Origin: BP-133 sp040756995
GTDB lineage: Bacteria; Actinomycetota; Acidimicrobiia; IMCC26256; BP-133
Direction: 5' to 3'
Assembly: GCA_040756995.1 (NCBI GenBank)
Contig: JBFLYK010000095.1
Span: 1-9,556, forward strand
DNA: 9,556 nucleotides
In this document: positions 1-5,222 of the stretch, piece after piece
Layout of the letters: the number at the start of each line of letters is the position of its first letter
Numbering within the stretch: the stretch's first letter is position 1
Notes under the pieces: generated by a model
What the model was told of the DNA's origin: nothing
What the model saw: the letters and a program-made list of their open reading frames with translations, nothing else
Database searches by the model: none
Position numbers and translations under genes: made by a program

Positions 1-1211
1 CCGTGCCCGGCTCGACCATTGGGCTGCTGGAGGTGGCCAAGGGTCAGAGCCTTCGGACGCTCAAGGACCAAGCCCGCGACCGGCGCCTGCGGGCGATCGA
101 CCCCGAAGAGCTGCACGCCATGCAGCATGCCGCCATGCACCACCGCCACTGGACCACCGCCCTGGGCACCATCGCCTACTCGGGTGAACTCCCGCCCGAG
201 ATCGGGATCCCGTTCATCAACCGCCTCGACGCCGAAACCGACCGGCTCTGGCTCAAAGCCCACCAGACCGCCAACCAACAGAACAGCGACACGCAGCCGC
301 AGCTCGCCGACCGCGTTACCCATACGACAAACGATCTCGGGCTCACCGCGGCCGCCAGCGGTTCGAGCGCCGTCCGGTCAGGGGCTGGCGGTTCAGGCGC
401 CGGCGGTTTCAGCGCCAGCCGTTCGAGCGCCAGCGGTTCGAGCCCCGACGTATCAGGCGCCGGCATGTCATGCGCTGGCGGCTCGGGGTCCGGCGGTTCA
501 GGCGCTGGCGGTTCAGGCGCTGGCGGTTCAGGGCCCGGCGGTTTGGGTGCTGGCGGTTTGGGCGCTGGCGGTTCTCGGGCTGCCAAGGGGGAGGTTCGCC
601 GGTCGGTGCTGGCGGCGCAGGCGTTTGTGCGGATGATCGAGAACGGCGGCGTGAAAGGGAAGGCCGGCCGGGCGGATCTCGTGATTGTCTGCGATCTGGG
701 CGCCTACCGGCGGGGTCACGCCCACGAGGGTGAGGCGTGTCACATCGTCGGGGGCGGGCCGATCCCGGTCTCGCTGGTCAAGGAGTTGGGGCGGGATGCC
801 TTCCTCAAGGCGGTCCTCCACAACGGGACCGAGATTCACACCATCGCCCACTTCGGCCGCCGGTACCCGGCGGTGCTCCGAACGGCACTCGATCTTGGGG
901 CGCCGCCGGAGTTCAACGGCAACGTCTGCGCCGCTCCCGGCTGCGACCGCCGTTACCACCTGCAAATGGACCACATCGACCCCGTGGCCAACGGCGGGCT
1001 CACCTCGTACGACAACAACCAGCCGCTCTGCCCACCCGACCACCGCATCAAGACCGAACGAGACCGCAAAGCCGGCCTACTCCGCGGCAAGAGACGGAAA
1101 CCTCGAAGCCCACAACCAGCACGCGCAGGGCCCAGCCCCCGACGACCGAGCGGACACAAGCGGGAGCTGCGTGACAGTCCCGGGGGACGGTTCCTAGCCC
1201 GCTTGGGATGA
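1..1211 (+). CDS. DUF222 / 13E12-repeat family HNH endonuclease, 5' end missing
   Basis: This is the C-terminal part of a DUF222-HNH protein, a multicopy actinobacterial family of presumed HNH nucleases whose cellular role is not settled. The frame is open to the left edge. The first visible residues (about 8-90, with SLRTLKDQAR and GELPPEIGIP) match the second half of the DUF222 domain, so the GTG at position 3 is probably internal. Numbering from that GTG, residues 119-191 are a Gly/Ser/Ala pentapeptide repeat. Residues 200-305 are the conserved middle region (GEACHIVGGGPIPVS, IAHFGRRYPAVLRTAL). Residues 309-350 are the HNH module: C309 and C314, D323-H324, N339, C343 and H347, consistent with a zinc-stapled HNH fold with its key residues intact. 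The tail is basic (RGKRRKPR). It is the only rightward gene and converges on tetR. Family assignment is secure; activity and biological role are unknown. Confidence 0.9.
   Translation, partial: VPGSTIGLLEVAKGQSLRTLKDQARDRRLRAIDPEELHAMQHAAMHHRHWTTALGTIAYSGELPPEIGIPFINRLDAETDRLWLKAHQTANQQNSDTQPQLADRVTHTTNDLGLTAAASGSSAVRSGAGGSGAGGFSASRSSASGSSPDVSGAGMSCAGGSGSGGSGAGGSGAGGSGPGGLGAGGLGAGGSRAAKGEVRRSVLAAQAFVRMIENGGVKGKAGRADLVIVCDLGAYRRGHAHEGEACHIVGGGPIPVSLVKELGRDAFLKAVLHNGTEIHTIAHFGRRYPAVLRTALDLGAPPEFNGNVCAAPGCDRRYHLQMDHIDPVANGGLTSYDNNQPLCPPDHRIKTERDRKAGLLRGKRRKPRSPQPARAGPSPRRPSGHKRELRDSPGGRFLARLG
357..575 (+). repeat. 15-bp tandem repeat coding a Gly/Ser/Ala pentapeptide array
   Basis: About fourteen in-frame 15-bp units follow each other inside the HNH gene, coding five-residue units such as GGSGA, GGFSA, SRSSA, GGSGP and GGLGA. 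Two adjacent units, 492-506 and 507-521 (GGCGGTTCAGGCGCT), are identical. The units upstream are more diverged and those downstream carry a few substitutions. The array lies between the DUF222 part and the conserved middle region and probably codes a flexible linker. The unit length is a multiple of three, so copy number could change without shifting the frame. Confidence 0.85.
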
Positions 1212-1233
1212 GCTGGTGACTTCCCCAACTGAT

Positions 1234-1250
1234 CTTTGAAAACTCAATAG
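1234..1250 (+). other. rrn-spacer-like motif CTTTGAAAACTCAATAG
   Basis: These 17 bases, 22 bp after the HNH stop codon, resemble the TTTGAGAACTCAA-type box found in rRNA leaders and 16S-23S spacers of many Gram-positive bacteria. The stretch is AT-rich against its GC-rich surroundings. No rRNA sequence follows. The likeness is from memory of the motif, not from an alignment, and chance cannot be excluded. Confidence 0.3.
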
Positions 1251-1255
1251 CAGTA

Positions 1256-1293
1256 GGGCGACGGCAGGCTGTGTCGCAAGGCCGTCCACGCCC
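1256..1293. terminator. Candidate bidirectional hairpin between convergent genes
   Basis: GGGCG (1256-1260) followed by ACGGC (1261-1265) can pair with GCCGT (1281-1285) and CGCCC (1289-1293), giving ten base pairs with a 3-nt bulge and a 15-nt loop. It lies between the converging HNH gene and tetR, where a terminator for either strand is expected. There is no long T-run; only TTGT follows on the + strand. A second, smaller dyad AACGG-6-CCGTT lies at 1300-1315. The rest of the gap, about 1316-1434, shows nothing I can name. Confidence 0.35.
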
Positions 1294-1434
1294 TTGTCCA
1301 ACGGTTTGCGCCGTTTGTGCCTGGGCGGCGATGGGGAGTCTGCTGCAGGGCGGGCGACGTGCTGAGGCCGTACGGTGTGGCGTGACGAATGAGGCGGTGG
1401 GCGGTTCCCGGCGGGCTGGCAGAGGGGGCGCGGG

Positions 1435-2079
1435 TTAGCGCTTGCGCTGGCGGGGTTTTTTGGCGCTGAGCATCTGGAGGACGGCGTCGGCGACTTGCTC
1501 GAAGAGCTGGTCGGGGGGGAACTTGCCGTCGGGGTGGTACCAGAAGGGGACGAAGTCGAGGGCGCCGTGGATGCAGTGGCGGACGATGGAGGGATCTACG
1601 GTCGGGGCGAACTCGCCGCTGCGGATCCCGGCTTCGATGACGTCCTTCCAGATGCGGTCGTGGCGGACCAGCCAGTCGTGGATCCGGTCGAGCAGAGGCG
1701 GCGGCCACTCGAGGTGACGCAGGAAGAGGCGGGACAGCTCGGGACGGTCCTGGGTGGTGAAGACCTGCTGCTCGATGATCAGGCGGCGCAGGGTCTCGGT
1801 CGGGGTGCCGCCTTCCTGCACGATCGACTCGAGGCGGCGTTCGACTTCGGCGGCGGCGGTGTCGAGGCAGGCGGCCACCAGGGCCTGCTTGCTGTCGAAG
1901 TAGTAGTAGATCGACGCCTTGGCCAGGTCGAGCCGTTCCGCCACCTCGTCGAGGCTGGCGTTCTGGTAACCGCGCTCGGCGACCACGTCGGCCGCCACCC
2001 TGAGGATCTCGTTGACGCGGCGGAGCCGCTTGCGCTCGATCCGGCTGAGCGCAGTCGGCTCCGTCGCGTTCGTTGCCAT
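1435..2079 (-). CDS. TetR/AcrR-family transcriptional regulator
   Basis: A 214-residue protein of normal TetR-family length. The N-terminal DNA-binding domain covers about residues 20-70, with the helix-turn-helix at 41-61 (ASLDEVAERL, then DLAKASIYYYF) and the usual FDSKQALV segment after it. Residues 75-205 are helical and form the ligand-binding/dimer half, which gives no specific ligand assignment. The C-terminus is basic (KKPRQRKR). The ATG lies 9 bp after the stop of the [2Fe-2S] subunit gene with no clear Shine-Dalgarno sequence, so translation probably depends on re-initiation from the upstream gene. As the last gene of the hydroxylase operon it is a natural local repressor. Its likely targets are the dyads upstream of the large-subunit gene (4781-4845), which is inference from position. 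Confidence 0.9.
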   Translation of the reverse strand: MATNATEPTALSRIERKRLRRVNEILRVAADVVAERGYQNASLDEVAERLDLAKASIYYYFDSKQALVAACLDTAAAEVERRLESIVQEGGTPTETLRRLIIEQQVFTTQDRPELSRLFLRHLEWPPPLLDRIHDWLVRHDRIWKDVIEAGIRSGEFAPTVDPSIVRHCIHGALDFVPFWYHPDGKFPPDQLFEQVADAVLQMLSAKKPRQRKR

Positions 2080-2088
2080 GGACTGAGG

Positions 2089-2550
2089 TTAGCTGGCGCC
2101 GGCGACCTGCTTGATGGCGGAGCGGATGCGGAAGTACGTACCGCACCGGCAGAGGTTCCCGCCCATCGCTTCGTCGATGTCGGCGTCGGTCGGGTTCGGG
2201 TTGCTGTTGAGCAGCGACACGGCCTGCATGATCTGGCCGGCCTGGCAGTAGCCGCACTGGGCGACGTCGTTGTCGATCCAGGCCTGCTGGACGGGGTGCA
2301 GCTGGTCACCGTTGGCCAGGCCGTCGATCGTCGTGACGTTCTTGCCGGCAACGGCGCTCACGGGCGTGATGCACGTCCGCTGAGCCTTGCCGTTGATGTG
2401 GCTGGTGCAGGCACCACAGAGGCCCATGCCACAGCCGAACTTCAGGCCCTTGACGTCAAGGCGGTCACGCAGGACCCAGAGCAGTTCCTCGTCGTTGTCG
2501 GCGTCAACCGAAACCGGGTTGCCATTGAGGTTGAAGGTGATCTGCGGCAT
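2089..2550 (-). CDS. iorA-like: [2Fe-2S]-binding small subunit of a molybdenum hydroxylase (isoquinoline 1-oxidoreductase alpha-like)
   Basis: A 153-residue protein of usual length for the iron-sulfur subunit of the xanthine dehydrogenase family. The N-terminal plant-ferredoxin-type domain (about 1-75) has cluster ligands C40, C45, C48 and C60 in the pattern CGMGLCGAC...C. The C-terminal helical domain (about 80-150) holds the second cluster with C99, C102, C134 and C136 (CGYC and CRC). All eight ligands are present. It carries electrons from the molybdenum centre of the partner subunit to an external acceptor. It has no signal peptide, so if the enzyme is exported it would have to travel in complex with the large subunit. 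The start ATG is 5 bp after the large-subunit stop; a GGAG lies about 10 nt upstream, within the end of that gene. The substrate is not determinable from this subunit. Confidence 0.93.
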   Translation of the reverse strand: MPQITFNLNGNPVSVDADNDEELLWVLRDRLDVKGLKFGCGMGLCGACTSHINGKAQRTCITPVSAVAGKNVTTIDGLANGDQLHPVQQAWIDNDVAQCGYCQAGQIMQAVSLLNSNPNPTDADIDEAMGGNLCRCGTYFRIRSAIKQVAGAS

Positions 2551-2555
2551 AGCAA

Positions 2556-4751
2556 TCAGGCTCCGTACTCGTTGAGCGGGAAGTTCCGCGGTTGCTTACC
2601 TGTAGCACGGGCCCAGGCGTTGGCCGCGGCACCAGTGGCGGCCGGGATCCCCAACTCGCCGATCCCGGCCGGGTTGACGTTCGACGTCGGAAGGATGTGG
2701 CAGGTCATCTCGGGAGCGCAGTCGAACATCCGGCCCCACTTGTAGTCGTTGAAGTTCGACTCCCGGGTGGCGCCGTTGTCGACGTGCAGGCCGGACCGGA
2801 AGGCGAAGCCGAACCCGTCCATCGCCTGGCCGTAGAGCGACGACGCCGTGCCCATCGGGTTCACGCAGTAGCCGACGTCGACCGCGATCGTGCACTTTGT
2901 CATCCGGGGCTCGGGGCCGTTGGTGTCGATCTCCATCAGGTAGGCGACGATCGACTTGTACTCGTCGTGCATGGCGACACCCTGGGCCACGCCCCTCGGC
3001 AGCGGGCGGCCCCAGGAGCCTTCCTCGGCCACCTTCTTGAGCACCGCCCGGTGCCGGTCGGTGTCGAGGAGACCCATCCGGAACTCGACCTCATCCTTTC
3101 CGTTCATGCGGGCCAGCTCGTCCATCACGATCTCGTTGATCGCCCCGACCTGGCCGGAGTAGACGACGCGCAGCGCCCCGCTCGGCTTGGCCAGGAACTT
3201 GTCCTTCATGGTGATGGCGGTGAAGCCCGTCTTGTACGGCAGCTTCTGCGTCCACTGGAAGACGAACTGCGAGGCGCCGGCGTTGTTGTAGGCGGTGATC
3301 TGCTGCGACACGGCGTCGCCGAAGCCGTGACGGAGGTCCATCTCGGCGCAGGCCTGACGGTGCTCGAAGCTGACGACGTCGCCGTTGCGGCACGTCGCCC
3401 GCACGTGGTGGATGGCCACCGGGCGGGTCCGGCCGTGCTTGATGTCCTCTTCCCGCATCCACAACAGCTTCACCGGCTTGCCGAGCCGCTGGGAGATCTG
3501 GGCGGCCTGGACGACGGGGTCATGGAACAGCCGCCGGCCGAATGATCCGCCCGAGGGCACGACGTGGAACGTCACCTTCTCGACCGGCAGCCCCAACGTC
3601 GTGGCCACGTTGCGGTGGGCCGTCAGCGGGATCTTGCACCCGGTCCACACCTCGGCGCTGTCCTCCCGCACGTCGGCCACCGCGTCGTTCGGCTCCATGG
3701 GGGCGTGCGGGACGTAGGGCCAGCGGAACTTGGCGTCGAGTGTCTTGTCGCCCTCGGGGGCTGACACCTTGTCGATGATGGAGTTCATCAGGTCGTCGAT
3801 CTGGGCGTCGGACAGCTGGTCCATCGGGCCGGCGCTCCACTTGATCTTGAGCGCGTCCTTCGCCTTCTTGGCGATTCCGAAGGTTTCCGCGGTGACCGCC
3901 ACACCCTCGGGGATGAGGTACTCCGGCATGCCGGGAATGTGCGTGACGGCGATCACGCCCTTCATGGCCTTGGCTGCGGTGTCATCGATGGAGACGACCG
4001 AGGCGCCGTGGGTGGCGGCCAGGGCGATGACGGTCGGGAGGGCCCCTTCGACCGGCACGTCCATGGCGTAGGGCATCGTGCCGGTGACGATGCGCCGGGC
4101 GTCCTCCCGGTGGTGGGGCCGGCCAATGATCTTGAACTCGGCGGAGGTCTTCGGCGCAGCCGTCGGGGCGGTGGGTAACGAGCGGGCCAGCTCGCTGATC
4201 TCGCCGTAGGTCACCTTCTCGCCGTTGCGGGCGATGACGTAGCCGTCCTCAGTGCGCAGCTGGTCGACCGGAACCCCCAGGCGCTGGGAGGCGGCCGCCA
4301 GAAGCTGGCCCCGCATCCGGGCGCCGATGAGCCGGACCGGGTCCCAGAGCGACCGGACTGCGTGGGAGCCGCCGGTGAGCTGGCCGGCGCCGCGCTTCTG
4401 CTCCGCCTTGGACAGCGTGATGTCCATGTTGGCGAACGGCACGTCGAGGTGGTCGGCCACCATCATGCCGACGGACGTCATGACCCCCTGACCGACCTCC
4501 ATCCGGGGGAGCTCGAAGTACACGCGGTTGTCAGGCTTGATCTCGATCAGCAGGTCGTAATAGCCGGGAGTCCCCGTCAGGATGAGGATGTCGGTGAGGT
4601 CCTGCGCGTCCGTGGTCTCCTCGGACTTGACCGGGAAAGCCCCGGCCCCGTCCGGCACACCGACCTTCCAGGCGATGGCCAGCGTCGGCCCCGCCATCAT
4701 CATCCCCTGTAGGACCTTGCGGCGCCCAACGGGCGCTTCGAAAAGAGTCAT
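2556..4751 (-). CDS. iorB-like: Molybdopterin-binding large subunit of a molybdenum hydroxylase (isoquinoline 1-oxidoreductase beta-like)
   Basis: A 731-residue catalytic subunit, within the usual range of IorB-type proteins. Enzymes of this family hydroxylate N-heterocycles or oxidise aldehydes at a molybdenum-cytosine-dinucleotide centre using water. Visible landmarks are the GQGVMT cofactor motif (87-92), GGSHAVR (127-133), HAPMEPNDAVADV (349-361), GGSFGRRLFHDP (401-412) and GIGELGIPAA (696-705), where E699 is the expected catalytic glutamate. The N-terminus has a twin arginine (R10, R11) before a hydrophobic stretch (about 13-28), a Tat-like signal, so export with the folded cofactor is likely. 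The ATG at 4751 has a strong AAGGGGGAG five bases upstream. It forms a tight operon with the [2Fe-2S] subunit and tetR. No FAD or cytochrome subunit and no XdhC/CoxF-type chaperone is encoded nearby. Family is firm; IorB versus another aldehyde or heterocycle oxidase is uncertain. Confidence 0.93.
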   Translation of the reverse strand: MTLFEAPVGRRKVLQGMMMAGPTLAIAWKVGVPDGAGAFPVKSEETTDAQDLTDILILTGTPGYYDLLIEIKPDNRVYFELPRMEVGQGVMTSVGMMVADHLDVPFANMDITLSKAEQKRGAGQLTGGSHAVRSLWDPVRLIGARMRGQLLAAASQRLGVPVDQLRTEDGYVIARNGEKVTYGEISELARSLPTAPTAAPKTSAEFKIIGRPHHREDARRIVTGTMPYAMDVPVEGALPTVIALAATHGASVVSIDDTAAKAMKGVIAVTHIPGMPEYLIPEGVAVTAETFGIAKKAKDALKIKWSAGPMDQLSDAQIDDLMNSIIDKVSAPEGDKTLDAKFRWPYVPHAPMEPNDAVADVREDSAEVWTGCKIPLTAHRNVATTLGLPVEKVTFHVVPSGGSFGRRLFHDPVVQAAQISQRLGKPVKLLWMREEDIKHGRTRPVAIHHVRATCRNGDVVSFEHRQACAEMDLRHGFGDAVSQQITAYNNAGASQFVFQWTQKLPYKTGFTAITMKDKFLAKPSGALRVVYSGQVGAINEIVMDELARMNGKDEVEFRMGLLDTDRHRAVLKKVAEEGSWGRPLPRGVAQGVAMHDEYKSIVAYLMEIDTNGPEPRMTKCTIAVDVGYCVNPMGTASSLYGQAMDGFGFAFRSGLHVDNGATRESNFNDYKWGRMFDCAPEMTCHILPTSNVNPAGIGELGIPAATGAAANAWARATGKQPRNFPLNEYGA

Positions 4752-4756
4752 CCAGG

Positions 4757-4765
4757 CTCCCCCTT
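4757..4765 (-). promoter_or_regulatory. Ribosome binding site of the hydroxylase large subunit
   Basis: AAGGGGGAG on the - strand, 5 nt before the ATG at 4751. It supports that start and the inclusion of the twin-arginine region in the protein. Confidence 0.8.
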
Positions 4766-4780
4766 GTCAACGAACAATCG

Positions 4781-4845
4781 CTGTCGGACAGATCTGACGG
4801 CGCACTCAGAATCTGACTCGACAGTCGAAATGCTCACTGGACAGT
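4781..4845. promoter_or_regulatory. Cluster of operator-like dyads upstream of the hydroxylase operon
   Basis: Three short dyads lie together. CTGTCGGACAG (4781-4791) and TCGACAGTCGA (4818-4828) are perfect 11-bp palindromes, and ACTGGACAGT (4836-4845) has 4-bp arms. All share the element GACAG (4787, 4820, 4840). ATCTGAC is also directly repeated at 4792-4798 and 4811-4817. The rightmost dyad overlaps the proposed -10 and the other two lie downstream of it, the expected layout for repression. The TetR protein at the end of the operon is the most likely binder; the PucR protein is an alternative. Confidence 0.5.
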
Positions 4846-4869
4846 AGAGAAGGAGCCTGGGCAGGTCAA
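4841..4869 (-). promoter_or_regulatory. Candidate promoter of the hydroxylase-tetR operon
   Basis: On the - strand, TTGACC (4869-4864) and TACTGT (4846-4841) are separated by 17 bp. This gives five of six matches to the consensus -35 and the conserved TA...T of the -10. It starts 11 bp after the stop of the small secreted gene and would give a leader of about 80 nt before the large-subunit ATG. No start-site data are available, so this is a sequence match only. Confidence 0.5.
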
Positions 4870-4880
4870 GAAAGCTCTGG

Positions 4881-5102
4881 TCAGCGGCCCTTGCCGGGGT
4901 CGCTGGGGCCCGGATCGTCGGAGACGCGGCAGCCGAGGTACGAGCGGACGAGCGACGCCTCATGTTTGTGTTCCGAGTCCGTCAGCGGCTTGGTGGCCGG
5001 GCACAGGTCCTCGGTGCCGGCCGCGGGGGTGCTGAGCGCCCCAGCGGGGGCGACCCCGAGGGCGGCGGTGAACAGACCGGCGACGATCAGGACACGCTTC
5101 AT
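4881..5102 (-). CDS. Small secreted protein with two cysteines, function unknown
   Basis: I do not recognise this 73-residue protein. Residues 1-21 are a typical signal peptide: MKR, a hydrophobic core (VLIVAGLFTAALGVAP) and AGA before a likely cleavage site. The mature part is about 50 residues, polar, with two cysteines (C34, C58) that could form one disulfide, and a Pro/Gly/Asp-rich tail ending in GKGR. There is no CxxCH haem motif, lipobox or second membrane segment. I chose the ATG at 5102 because GGGGGGAGGA lies 7 nt upstream and the signal peptide begins there. A longer in-frame start at 5180 would add 26 residues, bury the signal peptide and lack this site. It lies between pucR and the hydroxylase operon on the same strand. 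A partner role with the exported hydroxylase is only a guess from position. Confidence 0.7.
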   Translation of the reverse strand: MKRVLIVAGLFTAALGVAPAGALSTPAAGTEDLCPATKPLTDSEHKHEASLVRSYLGCRVSDDPGPSDPGKGR

Positions 5103-5109
5103 GGAGTGA

Positions 5110-5119
5110 TCCTCCCCCC
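5110..5119 (-). promoter_or_regulatory. Ribosome binding site of the small secreted gene
   Basis: GGGGGGAGGA on the - strand, 7 nt before the ATG at 5102. It decides the start, giving a 73-residue precursor instead of a 99-residue one. Confidence 0.8.
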
Positions 5120-5120
5120 T

Positions 5121-5178
5121 CGATAATTTGGGCTTATCGTCGCATCGGTTTCCCGACGGGGGTTTGGCGACCGGCGAC
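5121..5178 (-). promoter_or_regulatory. Possible structured 5' leader of the small secreted gene
   Basis: Two hairpins can form just upstream of the ribosome binding site. The proximal one is CGATAA-7-TTATCG (5121-5139), a perfect 6-bp stem. The distal one (5139-5178) pairs GTCGC with GCGAC and then CGGT with ACCG across a 2-nt bulge, with a small CCC/GGG hairpin inside. They share base 5139, so they would stack or compete. This could be a cis-regulatory RNA, a protein-binding dyad in the DNA, or the end of the pucR transcript. A T5 run at 5179-5183 on the - strand lies just before it. Confidence 0.35.
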
Positions 5179-5222
5179 AAAAAGACCCGGGGGATTTGAC
5201 TCCCTGTGACCTGCCTCGGCCG

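Noticed and set aside
357..575. CRISPR array or intergenic satellite repeat
   Set aside because: The units are contiguous 15-bp in-frame codons with no spacers, inside a coding region.
176..586. Proline-rich open frame on the - strand (PPAPEPPAPEPP-like)
   Set aside because: It is the reverse complement of the Gly/Ser repeat in the HNH gene; the proline pattern follows from the repeat itself.
1437..1461. AGCG-CTTG-CGCT dyad followed by a T6 run, as a terminator for the HNH gene
   Set aside because: The stem is only 4 bp, the T-run starts 7 nt after it, and the sequence is inside the 3' end of tetR coding sequence.
1495..2745. Long open frame of 416 codons on the + strand
   Set aside because: It runs antisense across tetR and the [2Fe-2S] subunit gene, both with clear family motifs; it is a GC-rich shadow frame with no recognisable domain.
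5121..5178. Class I cyclic-di-GMP (GEMM) riboswitch
   Set aside because: Only short strings resemble the consensus core; the second helix with the tetraloop receptor is missing, so only a structured leader of unknown type is reported.
5179..5210. GGGA-6-TCCC dyad and T5 run after pucR as an intrinsic terminator (- strand)
   Set aside because: The stem is only 4 bp and is separated from the T-run by several bases, too weak to call.
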